NCBI GenBank assembly: GCA_900546845.1 | Contig: UREK01000010.1 | Span: forward strand, 10,195-74,194 | Length of the DNA: 64,000 bases | Direction: 5' to 3' | Source of the DNA: an uncultured Eubacteriales bacterium | Lineage (GTDB): Bacteria > Bacillota > Clostridia > Christensenellales > CAG-138 | Part shown: positions 56,908-64,000 of the stretch, one piece after another | How positions within the stretch are numbered: the stretch's first letter is position 1 | Layout of the letters: the number at the start of each line of letters is the position of its first letter | Notes under the pieces: model-generated | The model's database searches: none | What the model was told of the DNA's origin: nothing | What the model saw: the letters and a program-made list of their open reading frames with translations, nothing else | Program-made: the position numbers and the translations under genes

Positions 56908-58623
56908 TTACCGCTTCACGATCTTGAAATACGCCCGCGCCGTCATGCGGTAAGCGATGAAATAGATGACCGCGAACGCTGCGCTTACACCGAGCGCGCA
57001 GCAGAGCACGAGCACCCAGTCATACAGCTCGAACGCCTGCATCATCCGCGTAAGGATGCGGCTTGCGAACACCATGTGCAGGAGCGCCGTCGCAAGCGGC
57101 AGGAAGAACACCCATAGCACCTGCGCGTTGATCGTGCCCTTCACCTGCTTTTCGTCCATGCCCACCTGCTGGAGGATGCCGAAGCGTTCCTTATCCTCAT
57201 AACCCTCCGTGATCTGCTTGAAGTAGATCATCAGCACCGTGACCACCAGGAACAGGATTGCGAAGAACGCGCCGAGGAACAGCAGCCCGCCGTACATGCC
57301 GTAAGCTGCCTGCCGGGCGTTGAAAATGTCGTAGGGCACCGTACTGTATCTGATTTCCTCCCCATCCGAGTTTGTAGCCGTATACTCATTCTTCCCCATC
57401 GCTTCCACAAACGCGAGGCAATCCGCCTCGCTGCCGGTGAGGTCAAAATGCAGCGTGCCGTCCAGGTAGATGCTGTGCGGCTGGATATACAGCGTGGATT
57501 CCGGGTAAACCGTGCAGGCCGTTTTTTGCCCATCCCCGTTGCCGTCATAGGAGAGCTTGCTTTCCTCCGCATGCATCACAAGGCCGTGCTCCGCCGCAAG
57601 CGCAGCGAGCTTTTCATCCAGCCAAAGGCGTTTATCTTGCGGGATGCTGACGCTCACGTCATAGGGGTGCTGCGGCGCGAGCGTCTTTTCCTGCCCAAGG
57701 TAAAGCGAGAGCGTGCCGCAGAGCGTCACAAGGAACATCGTGGAAAGGATGCAGATCGTCGCAAGGCTTGAGGCGTTCTGCCGCATGCGGTGGAACATGC
57801 CCGAAACGGAAACGAAGTTCTGCGGCTTGTAATAAAACCGCTTGTTGGCCCGGAGCGCGCGCAGCACCGCAATGCTGCCGGAGGTGAAAAGCAGGTTCGT
57901 CGCCAGGATGACGAGCAGCACCAGGATGAAGAAGATGCCAAGCGCCACGCCGACGTTTTCCACCGTCCATGCGTAGTAATACGCCGCGCCGAGCATGGCC
58001 GCGCCGATGAGCGCCATCGGGATCACGAGCTTGGAATCCTTCTCGCCGCGCTTCTCGCTCTGCATGAGCTGGATCGGGTTTGCAAGGTGCACCTGTGCGA
58101 GGTTATAAAGCGAGCTTACGAAGTACACGGCGAGGAAGAGCGCGGCCGTCGCAAGAAACGCCACCGGCGCGGGCCGGAACTCGTTCTGCGGCAGCGCGTG
58201 CATGAGCTTGAGGAGCAGCAGGAACAGGAGCTTGCCGAACACCAGCGCGAACACGAGCCCGCAGGCCAGGCCGCCGAGCAGGACGATCGCGTTTTCGAGC
58301 AGCAGGATGCGCCCCACGTGCGCCTTGGAAAGTCCGAGCACGCCGTAAAGGCCGAATTCCCGCTTGCGGCGCTTTACGAGGAAGCTGTTGATGGAGAGCA
58401 AAAAGCCCGCCGCGAACAGCGTGAACACCATAACGCCCATCCGGAACAGCCCCTGCGCGGCGTCCCCGCCAGGCACCCCGGCAAGCTCGCCGGACATCGC
58501 AAACCCGCACACGAGGAAATAGATGCCGCCGATGATCGCGCAGGCGATCAAATACGGCAGGTACACCTCCCGGCTGCGGCGGATGTTCGCCCACGCAAGC
58601 CTGAGGTAAAATCCCTTAGCCAA
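56908..58623 (-). CDS. BceB-like ABC transporter permease
   Basis: A 571-aa FtsX-type membrane protein with about ten hydrophobic segments and a large extracellular part between helices 7 and 8 (about residues 325-455), the layout of BceB peptide-resistance permeases. The first helix region is FYLRLAWANIRRSREVYLPYLIAC. The likely start is TTG 58623 with GGGGG 8 bases up, overlapping the ATPase stop by 8 bp; GTG 58632 is the other choice. It should work with the ATPase and the two-component system encoded upstream to remove or sense a peptide antibiotic. Confidence 0.85.
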   Translation of the reverse strand: MAKGFYLRLAWANIRRSREVYLPYLIACAIIGGIYFLVCGFAMSGELAGVPGGDAAQGLFRMGVMVFTLFAAGFLLSINSFLVKRRKREFGLYGVLGLSKAHVGRILLLENAIVLLGGLACGLVFALVFGKLLFLLLLKLMHALPQNEFRPAPVAFLATAALFLAVYFVSSLYNLAQVHLANPIQLMQSEKRGEKDSKLVIPMALIGAAMLGAAYYYAWTVENVGVALGIFFILVLLVILATNLLFTSGSIAVLRALRANKRFYYKPQNFVSVSGMFHRMRQNASSLATICILSTMFLVTLCGTLSLYLGQEKTLAPQHPYDVSVSIPQDKRLWLDEKLAALAAEHGLVMHAEESKLSYDGNGDGQKTACTVYPESTLYIQPHSIYLDGTLHFDLTGSEADCLAFVEAMGKNEYTATNSDGEEIRYSTVPYDIFNARQAAYGMYGGLLFLGAFFAILFLVVTVLMIYFKQITEGYEDKERFGILQQVGMDEKQVKGTINAQVLWVFFLPLATALLHMVFASRILTRMMQAFELYDWVLVLCCALGVSAAFAVIYFIAYRMTARAYFKIVKR

Positions 58624-59386
58624 TGTCCGCACCCCCGTCCGAAAGCACGGAAAGGTTGGCGACGATCCGGTCGAAGAAGGCACGGTTGTCGTCCTCCCCG
58701 CGGTAAAGCTGGGCGAAGATCTCGCCATCCTTAATGAACAGCACGCGGCTCGCGTAGCTTGCGGCCATGGCGCTGTGCGTCACCATAAGGATGGTTTTGC
58801 CCGCGCGCTCGTTCAAATCCCGGAAGTTCTGCAGCAGGCTCACGGAGGATTTGGAATCGAGCGCGCCGGTCGGCTCGTCGGCCAGGATGAGCTGCGGGTC
58901 GGTGATGACCGCGCGCGCCACGGCTGCGCGCTGCTTTTCGCCGCCGGAAACCTCATAAGGGTATTTCCCAAGCAGCAAGTCGATGCCGAGCATCTGCGCG
59001 ATGGGAAGAAGGCGGCTTTCCATCTCCTTCACCGGCGTTTGCGAGAGCACGAGCGGCAGCAGGATGTTATCCTTCAGGGTAAACGTATCGAGCAGGTTGA
59101 AATCCTGGAATACGAAGCCCAGGTTGTCGCGCCGGAACTTGGAAAGTTCGCGGTCCGGCACGGACGCAAAGCTGCGCCCGCCGAGCAGCACGTCGCCCGA
59201 GGTCGGCTTATCGAGCGAAGCGAGGATGTTGAGCAGCGTCGTCTTGCCGCTGCCGGATGCGCCCATGATCGCCACGAACTCGCCTTCCGACACCGTGAAG
59301 CTCACGTTTTTGAGCGCCACGCACTGCACAAGCCCGAGCTTGGTCGTATATACTTTTTTTACGTTTTGGATCTTCAAAAGCTCCAT
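58616..59386 (-). CDS. BceA-like ABC transporter ATPase
   Basis: A 256-aa MacB/LolD-class ATPase with Walker A GASGSGKTTLLNILASLD (residue ~42), signature VSGGEKQRAAVARAV, Walker B LILADEPTGALDSKSS and switch His in MVTHSAMAASYA. It pairs with the BceB-like permease. ATG 59386 opens MELLKIQNVKKVYTTK; AGGAGG lies 13 bases up, a loose spacing, and ATG 59416 would include that site. The two genes lie about 430 bp after the histidine kinase, separated by a family-2 repeat. Confidence 0.93.
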   Translation of the reverse strand: MELLKIQNVKKVYTTKLGLVQCVALKNVSFTVSEGEFVAIMGASGSGKTTLLNILASLDKPTSGDVLLGGRSFASVPDRELSKFRRDNLGFVFQDFNLLDTFTLKDNILLPLVLSQTPVKEMESRLLPIAQMLGIDLLLGKYPYEVSGGEKQRAAVARAVITDPQLILADEPTGALDSKSSVSLLQNFRDLNERAGKTILMVTHSAMAASYASRVLFIKDGEIFAQLYRGEDDNRAFFDRIVANLSVLSDGGADIG

Positions 59387-59594
59387 TGGTTCCGTATGAC
59401 CTCCTTGTGGGAACATGCCCGTTTTTCTAGCATGCCCCTATCATACAAAAAGCAGGCGCCGCCCCGCCATCGAACCGCCTTACAAAAGCGGCCCTGAACC
59501 TTACAGTTTTGTCACATTGCATAAAAATCGCGCCAATTTTTGGGAGAGCGGGGAGCGCGCCGTTCCCATGGCATATATCCGGCGCTTGCGGGGG

Positions 59595-59827
59595 TACGGC
59601 AATCCTCAGTCATGGCTTACGCTGTTTATTGCGACAGTTCGCAAAGGCCGCGCGAATAAGGACAATCCTCAGTCCGCTTCACGGACAGCTCCTTTGCCCA
59701 AGGAGCCTTTTGGTCAGTGCGCTTCCCTGCGCCATCTGAATACGAAACCCGTTGGAGCCTACCCCCCCAAACGCCCCCTTTTTGAAAGGGGGTGGCAGCG
59801 CGCAAGCGCTGACGGGGGATTGCCGTA
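59595..59827. repeat. Family-2 intergenic repeat, copy 3
   Basis: The cleanest copy. Ends TACGGCAATCCTCAGTCA and TGACGGGGGATTGCCGTA are inverted repeats with two mismatches over 18 bp. Internal features are TTATTGCGACAGTTCGCAA, GCTCCTTTGCCCAAGGAGC and CAAACGCCCCCTTTTTGAAAGGGGG. It lies between the kinase and the ATPase; 59417-59845 holds no gene. Confidence 0.9.
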
Positions 59828-59845
59828 ATACAGCGGCGCCCCACC

Positions 59846-60841
59846 TTACTCCCGGAACCGGAACGTGTCCGCGTCCGGGAAGGCAAGCGTCACGCGCGTG
59901 CCGCGCCCCGGCTCGGAGCGCACCGCCATGCGGATGGCGAGCGCGTCCGCCACCTGGCGGGAAAGATACAGGCCGACCCCGCTTGCGCGGGTGTCCACGC
60001 GGCCGTTATAGCCCGTGTAGCCCTTTTCAAAGATGCGCGGCAAGTCCTCCGCCCGGATGCCGATGCCGCTGTCCTCGATGACGAGGCATCCTTTTTCCAG
60101 GTAAACCTTCACGCCGCCCGCGTTGGTGTACTTTACGGCGTTGGAAAGCAGCTGCTCCAGGATAAAGCCAAGCCACTTCGCGTCGCTCATGACCGCCGTG
60201 CCTTCAAGGGGCGCGATCTCCACGGAAAGGCCCTTGTAAACGAAAAGCAGCCCGTATTTGCGCACGCATGCGCGCACGATGCGCGCAAGGTCGCACCGCT
60301 CGATCACAAGGTCGTTCGCAATTTCCCGGAGCTTCACGTATTGCAGCGCGAGCTCCGCATAGCGCTCCACCTTGAACAGCTCCTGCCGGAGCACGTCCGC
60401 TTCCTCCGCGACGCTCCCTTGCAGCACCAGCCGCATCGCCGCGATGGGCGTTTTGATCTGATGCACCCATAGCGTGTAGTAGGATAAGTTCTCGTTCTGC
60501 GCCGCTTCCAGCGTGCGGCTCGCCTCCGCGTATTGGGCCGTGAGCGCACGGATCAGCGCCTGGTTCTCCGCGTCGAGTGCATCAAGCGGCGCGGGGAGCG
60601 CCTCCGGCAAAGCGCCAAGGTGCGCATGGATGGTGCGCGCCAAACGCAGGCGGCCGATATAGCGCCGGCCGTCAAAATACATAAGCAAGCCCAAAATAAA
60701 CGCAAGCAGGAGCGCTGCGTACCACGCAAGCGCCATGCTCTGCCCGCCCAGGTACGCGATGAGGAGCGTGAGCGCGATGGCCATAAGCCCAAATGTCCAA
60801 AGCGTCCACTTTGCCTTCAGATACCGGCATACGTCACGCAT
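59846..60841 (-). CDS. BceS-like intramembrane-sensing histidine kinase
   Basis: A 331-aa kinase with two N-terminal membrane helices separated by a very short loop (about residues 12-54), so it has no real sensor domain, as in BceS. The H-box is TLWVHQIKTPIAAMRL (phospho-His), the N-box EQLLSNAVKYT, G-box IEDSGIGIRAEDLPRIFEKGYTGYNGR and a final GVGLYLSR. Signal comes from the BceAB-like transporter through flux sensing in this class. ATG 60841 overlaps the regulator stop by 8 bp. Confidence 0.93.
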   Translation of the reverse strand: MRDVCRYLKAKWTLWTFGLMAIALTLLIAYLGGQSMALAWYAALLLAFILGLLMYFDGRRYIGRLRLARTIHAHLGALPEALPAPLDALDAENQALIRALTAQYAEASRTLEAAQNENLSYYTLWVHQIKTPIAAMRLVLQGSVAEEADVLRQELFKVERYAELALQYVKLREIANDLVIERCDLARIVRACVRKYGLLFVYKGLSVEIAPLEGTAVMSDAKWLGFILEQLLSNAVKYTNAGGVKVYLEKGCLVIEDSGIGIRAEDLPRIFEKGYTGYNGRVDTRASGVGLYLSRQVADALAIRMAVRSEPGRGTRVTLAFPDADTFRFRE

Positions 60842-61508
60842 CGATGCTGTACCCCTGCCCCTTGTGCGTGACCACGCAGTCCTCCAGGCCTGCCGCCGCA
60901 AGCGTTTTGCGCAGGCGGTTGACGTTCACGGTCAAGGTATTGTCATCCACAAATTCGTCGCTCTCCCAAAGGCGCAGCATAATCTCCTCCCGGCGCACGA
61001 CCTGCCCGGGCTTTTCCAGAAGCGCCTGCAAAATCCCAAGCTCGTTTTTCGTCAGCGGGATGCGCTCCCCTTCCCGCAGGAGGCAGGAGCCAGCCGCGTC
61101 GAGCAGCGCGTCCCGCAGGCGCGGCTGGGGCAGCGGGGTTTCGTAATCGTAGCTGCGGCGGAGCATGGCCTGCACTTTTGCGACGAGCACCTCGAGCGAG
61201 ATCGGCTTTGCGATGTAATCGTCCCCGCCCATGTTCACGGCCATCACAACGTCCATGTCGTCCGCTCGGGAGGAGACGAAGATCACCGGCACCTTGCTTT
61301 CCTTGCGGATCTCGGCGCAGCGGAAATAGCCGTTGTGGAACGGCAGCGAAACGTCCATCAGGACGAGGTGCGGCGCAAAGGCACGGAATTCACCCATCAC
61401 GTCCGCAAAGTCCGCCGCCGCGCGCGCCTCAAAGCCCCAGGCGTTCAGCTCCCGGCAGATCGCGCCCGCGATGACTGAATCGTCCTCAACAACTAAAATG
61501 CGGTACAT
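60834..61508 (-). CDS. BceR-like OmpR-family response regulator
   Basis: A 224-aa regulator with a receiver domain (VVEDDSVIAGA, phospho-Asp in HLVLMDVSLPFHNG near residue 52, and Lys in DDYIAKPISLEVL) and a winged-helix OmpR domain (about 128-222). It probably switches on the adjacent ABC genes. ATG 61508 is six bases after GGGAGG; the upstream ATG 61514 is inside that site. The gene is co-translated with the kinase. Confidence 0.95.
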   Translation of the reverse strand: MYRILVVEDDSVIAGAICRELNAWGFEARAAADFADVMGEFRAFAPHLVLMDVSLPFHNGYFRCAEIRKESKVPVIFVSSRADDMDVVMAVNMGGDDYIAKPISLEVLVAKVQAMLRRSYDYETPLPQPRLRDALLDAAGSCLLREGERIPLTKNELGILQALLEKPGQVVRREEIMLRLWESDEFVDDNTLTVNVNRLRKTLAAAGLEDCVVTHKGQGYSIDA

Positions 61509-61722
61509 TTTCATCCTCCCTATCCCGTCATTGTAATTGCAAAGCGCCCCTGCCGTCAATTTAGATTCGATTAAAATTGCGGCGCATGGGCTGCGCGAAA
61601 CGCCCGCGATCCGCGTAAGTTCACATTTCGTTCCACATGCTTCACATCTTTTTCATTGCATTCGGGGCGTGCGCGTATTACCATGTAAAATATACAAGCT
61701 CGATCAAAGTGAGGTTTTTCGT

Positions 61723-62127
61723 ATGCGAAATTGGCTGATGCGGTTCATGGCGGGGCGCAATGGCGCCGATTCGTTCGCGCGCTTTCTCTCCATCGCCGCC
61801 CTCGTGCTCCTCATCCTGTCCATGTTCCTCCCCGGATATGTGGGAACCGCGTTCTGGGTGCTCGCCCTCGCATGCCTCGTTTACAGCTATTTCCGCATGT
61901 TCTCTAAGAATACCGCGAAGCGCTATGCGGAAAACGCAAAATACCTCTCCGTCAAATACAAGTTCACCTGCTGGTTCCGGCGCAAGAAAGAGCGCGTCCA
62001 GCAGAGCAAAACGTACCGTTTTTACCGCTGCCCACAATGCGGCATCACCACGCGCATCCCCAAGGGCAAGGGGAAGATCAAGATCACCTGCCCCAAGTGC
62101 GGCAACACCTTCATCCGCAAAAGCTGA
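61723..62127 (+). CDS. Zinc-ribbon membrane protein
   Basis: A 134-aa protein with two membrane helices (about residues 18-56) and a C-terminal zinc ribbon (YRCPQCGITTRIPKGKGKIKITCPKCGNTFIRKS, two CxxC). The helices resemble those of small proteins with the ADSFARFLSIAALVLLILS opening. ATG 61723 has GAGG; the 62-codon upstream extension is unlikely. It is the first gene of a four-gene plus-strand cluster. The function is unknown. Confidence 0.82.
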   Translation: MRNWLMRFMAGRNGADSFARFLSIAALVLLILSMFLPGYVGTAFWVLALACLVYSYFRMFSKNTAKRYAENAKYLSVKYKFTCWFRRKKERVQQSKTYRFYRCPQCGITTRIPKGKGKIKITCPKCGNTFIRKS

Positions 62128-62144
62128 ATGGAAAGAGGAACCCC

Positions 62145-62981
62145 ATGTTCGGTTATGTCGTCGCCAACAAGGCCGGCCTTTCGGAAGGCCGGCTTGCGCG
62201 CTACCGTGCGTTTTACTGCGGCCTTTGCCGCGCGCTCCGGGAGCGCTGCGGGCAGCTCGGCCGCATGACGCTCACCTACGACATGGCCTTCCTCGTAATG
62301 CTGCTCCACTCCCTTTATGAGCCGGAGACCCGCTCTGGCGCAAACCGCTGCGCACCGCACCCGAAGACGCCACAGCCATGGATCCGGAGTGAAATCACGG
62401 AATACGCCGCAGATTTGAACCTTGCGCTTGCTTACCACAACCTGCTGGACGATTGGCAGGACGATAAAAACCCCGCCGCGCTTGCAACCGCAAAGCTGCT
62501 CAAGCCCCAATATACCCGCGTCCGAGCCCGCCTGCCGCGCCAATGCGGCGCGATCGAAGCCGGGCTTGCCGCGCTGCACGAAGCCGAAGCGAAAGCCCCC
62601 ATCCCGGCGGACGCTGCGGCGGACGCTTTCGGCGCGCTGATGGGCGAACTGTTCGCCTATAAAACAGACCGCTGGGCGGGTGGGCTCCGCCGCATGGGCG
62701 CGGCGCTCGGCCGCTTCATTTACATGATGGACGCTTACGCCGACCTCCCCAAGGACAAAGCACGCGGCCGGCCCAACCCGCTCGTTCCCCTTTCCGCCGC
62801 GCCGGATTACGAGGCGCAGTGCAAAGCCCTTTTGACGCTGCACCTTGGCGAGTGCGCATTGGAGTTTGAAAAGCTGCCGCTGGTGGAGGATGCGGACATC
62901 CTGCGCAACATCCTCTATTCCGGCGTTTGGACGAAATACGAAGCGCTGCACCGGCAGGGAAAGGAGCCGAAACGGATATGA
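62145..62981 (+). CDS. DUF5685-family protein
   Basis: A 278-aa, mostly helical cytosolic protein opening MFGYVVANKAGLSEGRLARYRAFYCGLCRALRERCGQLGRM, the conserved head of DUF5685, which contains a FYCGLC Cys pair. It also has YHNLLDDWQDDKN, like isoprenoid synthase-type helices with Asp-rich metal motifs. A terpene synthase-like fold is possible, but no catalytic activity is shown. ATG 62145 has AAGAGG; its stop overlaps the DnaJ gene start by 4 bp, so the two are translated together. Confidence 0.85.
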   Translation: MFGYVVANKAGLSEGRLARYRAFYCGLCRALRERCGQLGRMTLTYDMAFLVMLLHSLYEPETRSGANRCAPHPKTPQPWIRSEITEYAADLNLALAYHNLLDDWQDDKNPAALATAKLLKPQYTRVRARLPRQCGAIEAGLAALHEAEAKAPIPADAAADAFGALMGELFAYKTDRWAGGLRRMGAALGRFIYMMDAYADLPKDKARGRPNPLVPLSAAPDYEAQCKALLTLHLGECALEFEKLPLVEDADILRNILYSGVWTKYEALHRQGKEPKRI

Positions 62982-63616
62982 CGGACCCATATCAGGTGCT
63001 CGGCGTTCCCCAGAACGCAAGCGACGACGAGGTGAAGCAGGCTTACCGCAAACTTGCGAAAAAATACCACCCGGACGCCAACCCGGGCGATAAGTATGCC
63101 GAGCAGCGCATGAAGGAGATCAACGCCGCCTACGACCAGATCATGAACAAGCAGGCGAATCCCGGCGGACAGGGCGGCGAATATGGCGGCGGATACGGTG
63201 GGTTCGGAGGTTTTGGCGGATATGGCGGATACGGCGCCTATGGGCGCGGCTCCGCGCAGGAGGAATCCCCCAGGATGACGGCCGTGCATAATTTTCTGAA
63301 CTATGGGCGTTACAGCGAGGCGCTCAACGCGCTTTCCGGCATCCCGGAGGCTGAGCGGGGCGCGCGATGGCATTATTACAGCGCCATCGCCAACCAAGGT
63401 ACGGGCAACCGCATGGCAGCGCTGCAGCACGCCGAGCGCGCCGCCAGCATGGAGCCGGACAACGAGGAATACCAGGAGCTGCTGGAACAGCTCCGCAGCC
63501 CGGGCCGCGCTTATACCACCTTTGGCCGCGGTTTTAGCATGCCTATGACGAACTTGAGCGGCCTTTGCCTCTCCATGTGCCTTGCGCAGCTGCTTTGCCG
63601 GTTCTGCTATTGCTAA
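62978..63616 (+). CDS. J-domain protein with Gly/Tyr-rich linker
   Basis: A 212-aa protein with a J domain (residues 3-66: DPYQVLGVPQNASDDEVKQAYRKLAKKYHPDANPG; the HPD motif is present). A Gly/Tyr/Phe-rich linker (about 75-105) follows, then a TPR-like helical part, and a Cys-containing tail (LCLSMCLAQLLCRFCYC) that may bind metal or a membrane. The J domain should stimulate DnaK; the cluster suggests it helps the DUF5685 protein. It begins at ATG 62978 within the previous stop. Confidence 0.88.
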   Translation: MTDPYQVLGVPQNASDDEVKQAYRKLAKKYHPDANPGDKYAEQRMKEINAAYDQIMNKQANPGGQGGEYGGGYGGFGGFGGYGGYGAYGRGSAQEESPRMTAVHNFLNYGRYSEALNALSGIPEAERGARWHYYSAIANQGTGNRMAALQHAERAASMEPDNEEYQELLEQLRSPGRAYTTFGRGFSMPMTNLSGLCLSMCLAQLLCRFCYC

Positions 63617-63656
63617 AGCCGCTTTGCATAAAATTCAAACCAGAAAGGGAACGCAC

Positions 63657-63908
63657 ATGCTTGAATACAAATTTGATACCCAGCTTTTGATCGAGGGGCA
63701 GAACCTCTCCGAGGACGCCATCAGCGAATACATTTCGGCGAACATCGCGGGCGACTGCCTGCTTGCCGTCGGGGATGAGACGCTCATCAAGATCCACTTC
63801 CACACCAACACGCCCTGGAAAGTGCTCGAATACTGCGCCTCCCTCGGCGAGATCTACGACGTTGTGGTCGAAAACATGGAACGGCAGGAGAACGGCCTAC
63901 AAGGCTAA
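63657..63908 (+). CDS. Stand-alone FakA/DhaL-family C-terminal-type domain
   Basis: An 83-aa protein with the segment EYKFDTQLLIEG...AGDCLLAVGDETLIKIHFHTNTPWKVLEYCASLGEIYDVVVENM. This corresponds to the middle segment of fatty-acid kinase FakA/YloV (DAK1-like domain), which normally follows a DhaL kinase domain. Here it stands alone with its own AAAGGGA ribosome site and no kinase in view, so it may be a regulatory or scaffold form, or a remnant. The assignment rests on this one characteristic stretch. Confidence 0.72.
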   Translation: MLEYKFDTQLLIEGQNLSEDAISEYISANIAGDCLLAVGDETLIKIHFHTNTPWKVLEYCASLGEIYDVVVENMERQENGLQG

Positions 63909-63949
63909 GCAAAGATGCGCTATGGGGCCGCGCGGCGTGCGGCCTTCAG

Positions 63950-64000
63950 GCTGTCGATCAAGTGGCAGATGCCACTTGATCGAGGATTGCACATCGCGCT
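63950..64000 (-). repeat. Family-1 structured repeat, copy E (cut by window end)
   Basis: Only the last 51 bp are in the window, inverted relative to copy A: end hairpin GATCAAGTGG-CAGATG-CCACTTGATC and GAGGATTGCACATCGCGCT. It follows the FakA-like gene after a GGCCGCGCGGCGTGCGGCC hairpin. Confidence 0.8.

Noticed and set aside
15804..64000. Family-1 repeats as a CRISPR array or tandem array
   Set aside because: Copies are kilobases apart, about 195 bp long and in both orientations, without spacers.

Overview
This is a G+C-rich chromosomal window from an anaerobic, probably gut-associated and spore-related Clostridia-type Firmicute. The evidence is a SpoIID homologue, a complete glycine reductase operon, strong AGGAGG ribosome binding sites, NfeD/FloA, a GlpP antiterminator, a Bce-like peptide-resistance module and cobalamin and glycine riboswitches. 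The genus cannot be named from sequence alone. I saw no phage, insertion sequence or CRISPR array; the accessory material is two families of short intergenic repeats and a small A+T-richer rhomboid patch.

Layout. 1-6.6 kb (minus): a cobalamin-riboswitch operon with a FecBCD-type ABC importer followed by ChlI/ChlD-like metal-chelatase subunits, running off the left edge. 6.7-12.5 kb: glycerol catabolism (glpK, FAD dehydrogenase, FAD/NAD oxidoreductase, DUF1667 protein, all minus), with a leader terminator upstream of glpK and a divergent glpP. 12.5-16 kb: a 54-aa protein, an alpha/beta hydrolase and a self-regulated GntR/ABC operon. 16-23.4 kb: SpoIID, a membrane-anchored sigma-like protein, NfeD-zinc ribbon-FloA-zinc ribbon, an L,D-transpeptidase and DUF368. 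23.6-28.4 kb: tRNA-Ser, a heterodimeric ABC exporter and a DUF305 protein.

28.7-48.1 kb is a selenium island. A tandem glycine riboswitch controls grdX-grdE-grdB-trxB-trxA-grdA-grdC-grdD plus a small gene. GrdA (Sec44) and GrdB (Sec348) each read through an in-frame UGA. Further on lie yedE-tusA-DUF3343-selA-selB-tRNA-Sec, a LysR regulator, a class V cysteine desulfurase and selD. Together they import or mobilise selenium (YedE, TusA-like, DUF3343, desulfurase), activate it (SelD), charge and deliver Sec-tRNA (SelA, SelB, selC) and spend it on glycine reductase. A 15-bp motif ATCG-N7-CGAT sits upstream of yedE, the desulfurase and selD, and is a likely operator of the LysR protein.

48.5-54.6 kb: the de novo pyrimidine operon pyrBICFKDE, preceded by a 33-codon leader peptide that runs into an attenuator. 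54.6-61.5 kb: an M28-type lipoprotein peptidase and a Bce-like ABC transporter/two-component module. 61.7-63.9 kb: a small plus-strand cluster (zinc ribbon, DUF5685, DnaJ, FakA-like domain).

Two dispersed repeat families occupy most of the longer gene-free stretches. Family 1 (about 195 bp, five copies) has three hairpins with compensatory base changes. Family 2 (about 230-330 bp, three copies) has imperfect 18-bp terminal inverted repeats.
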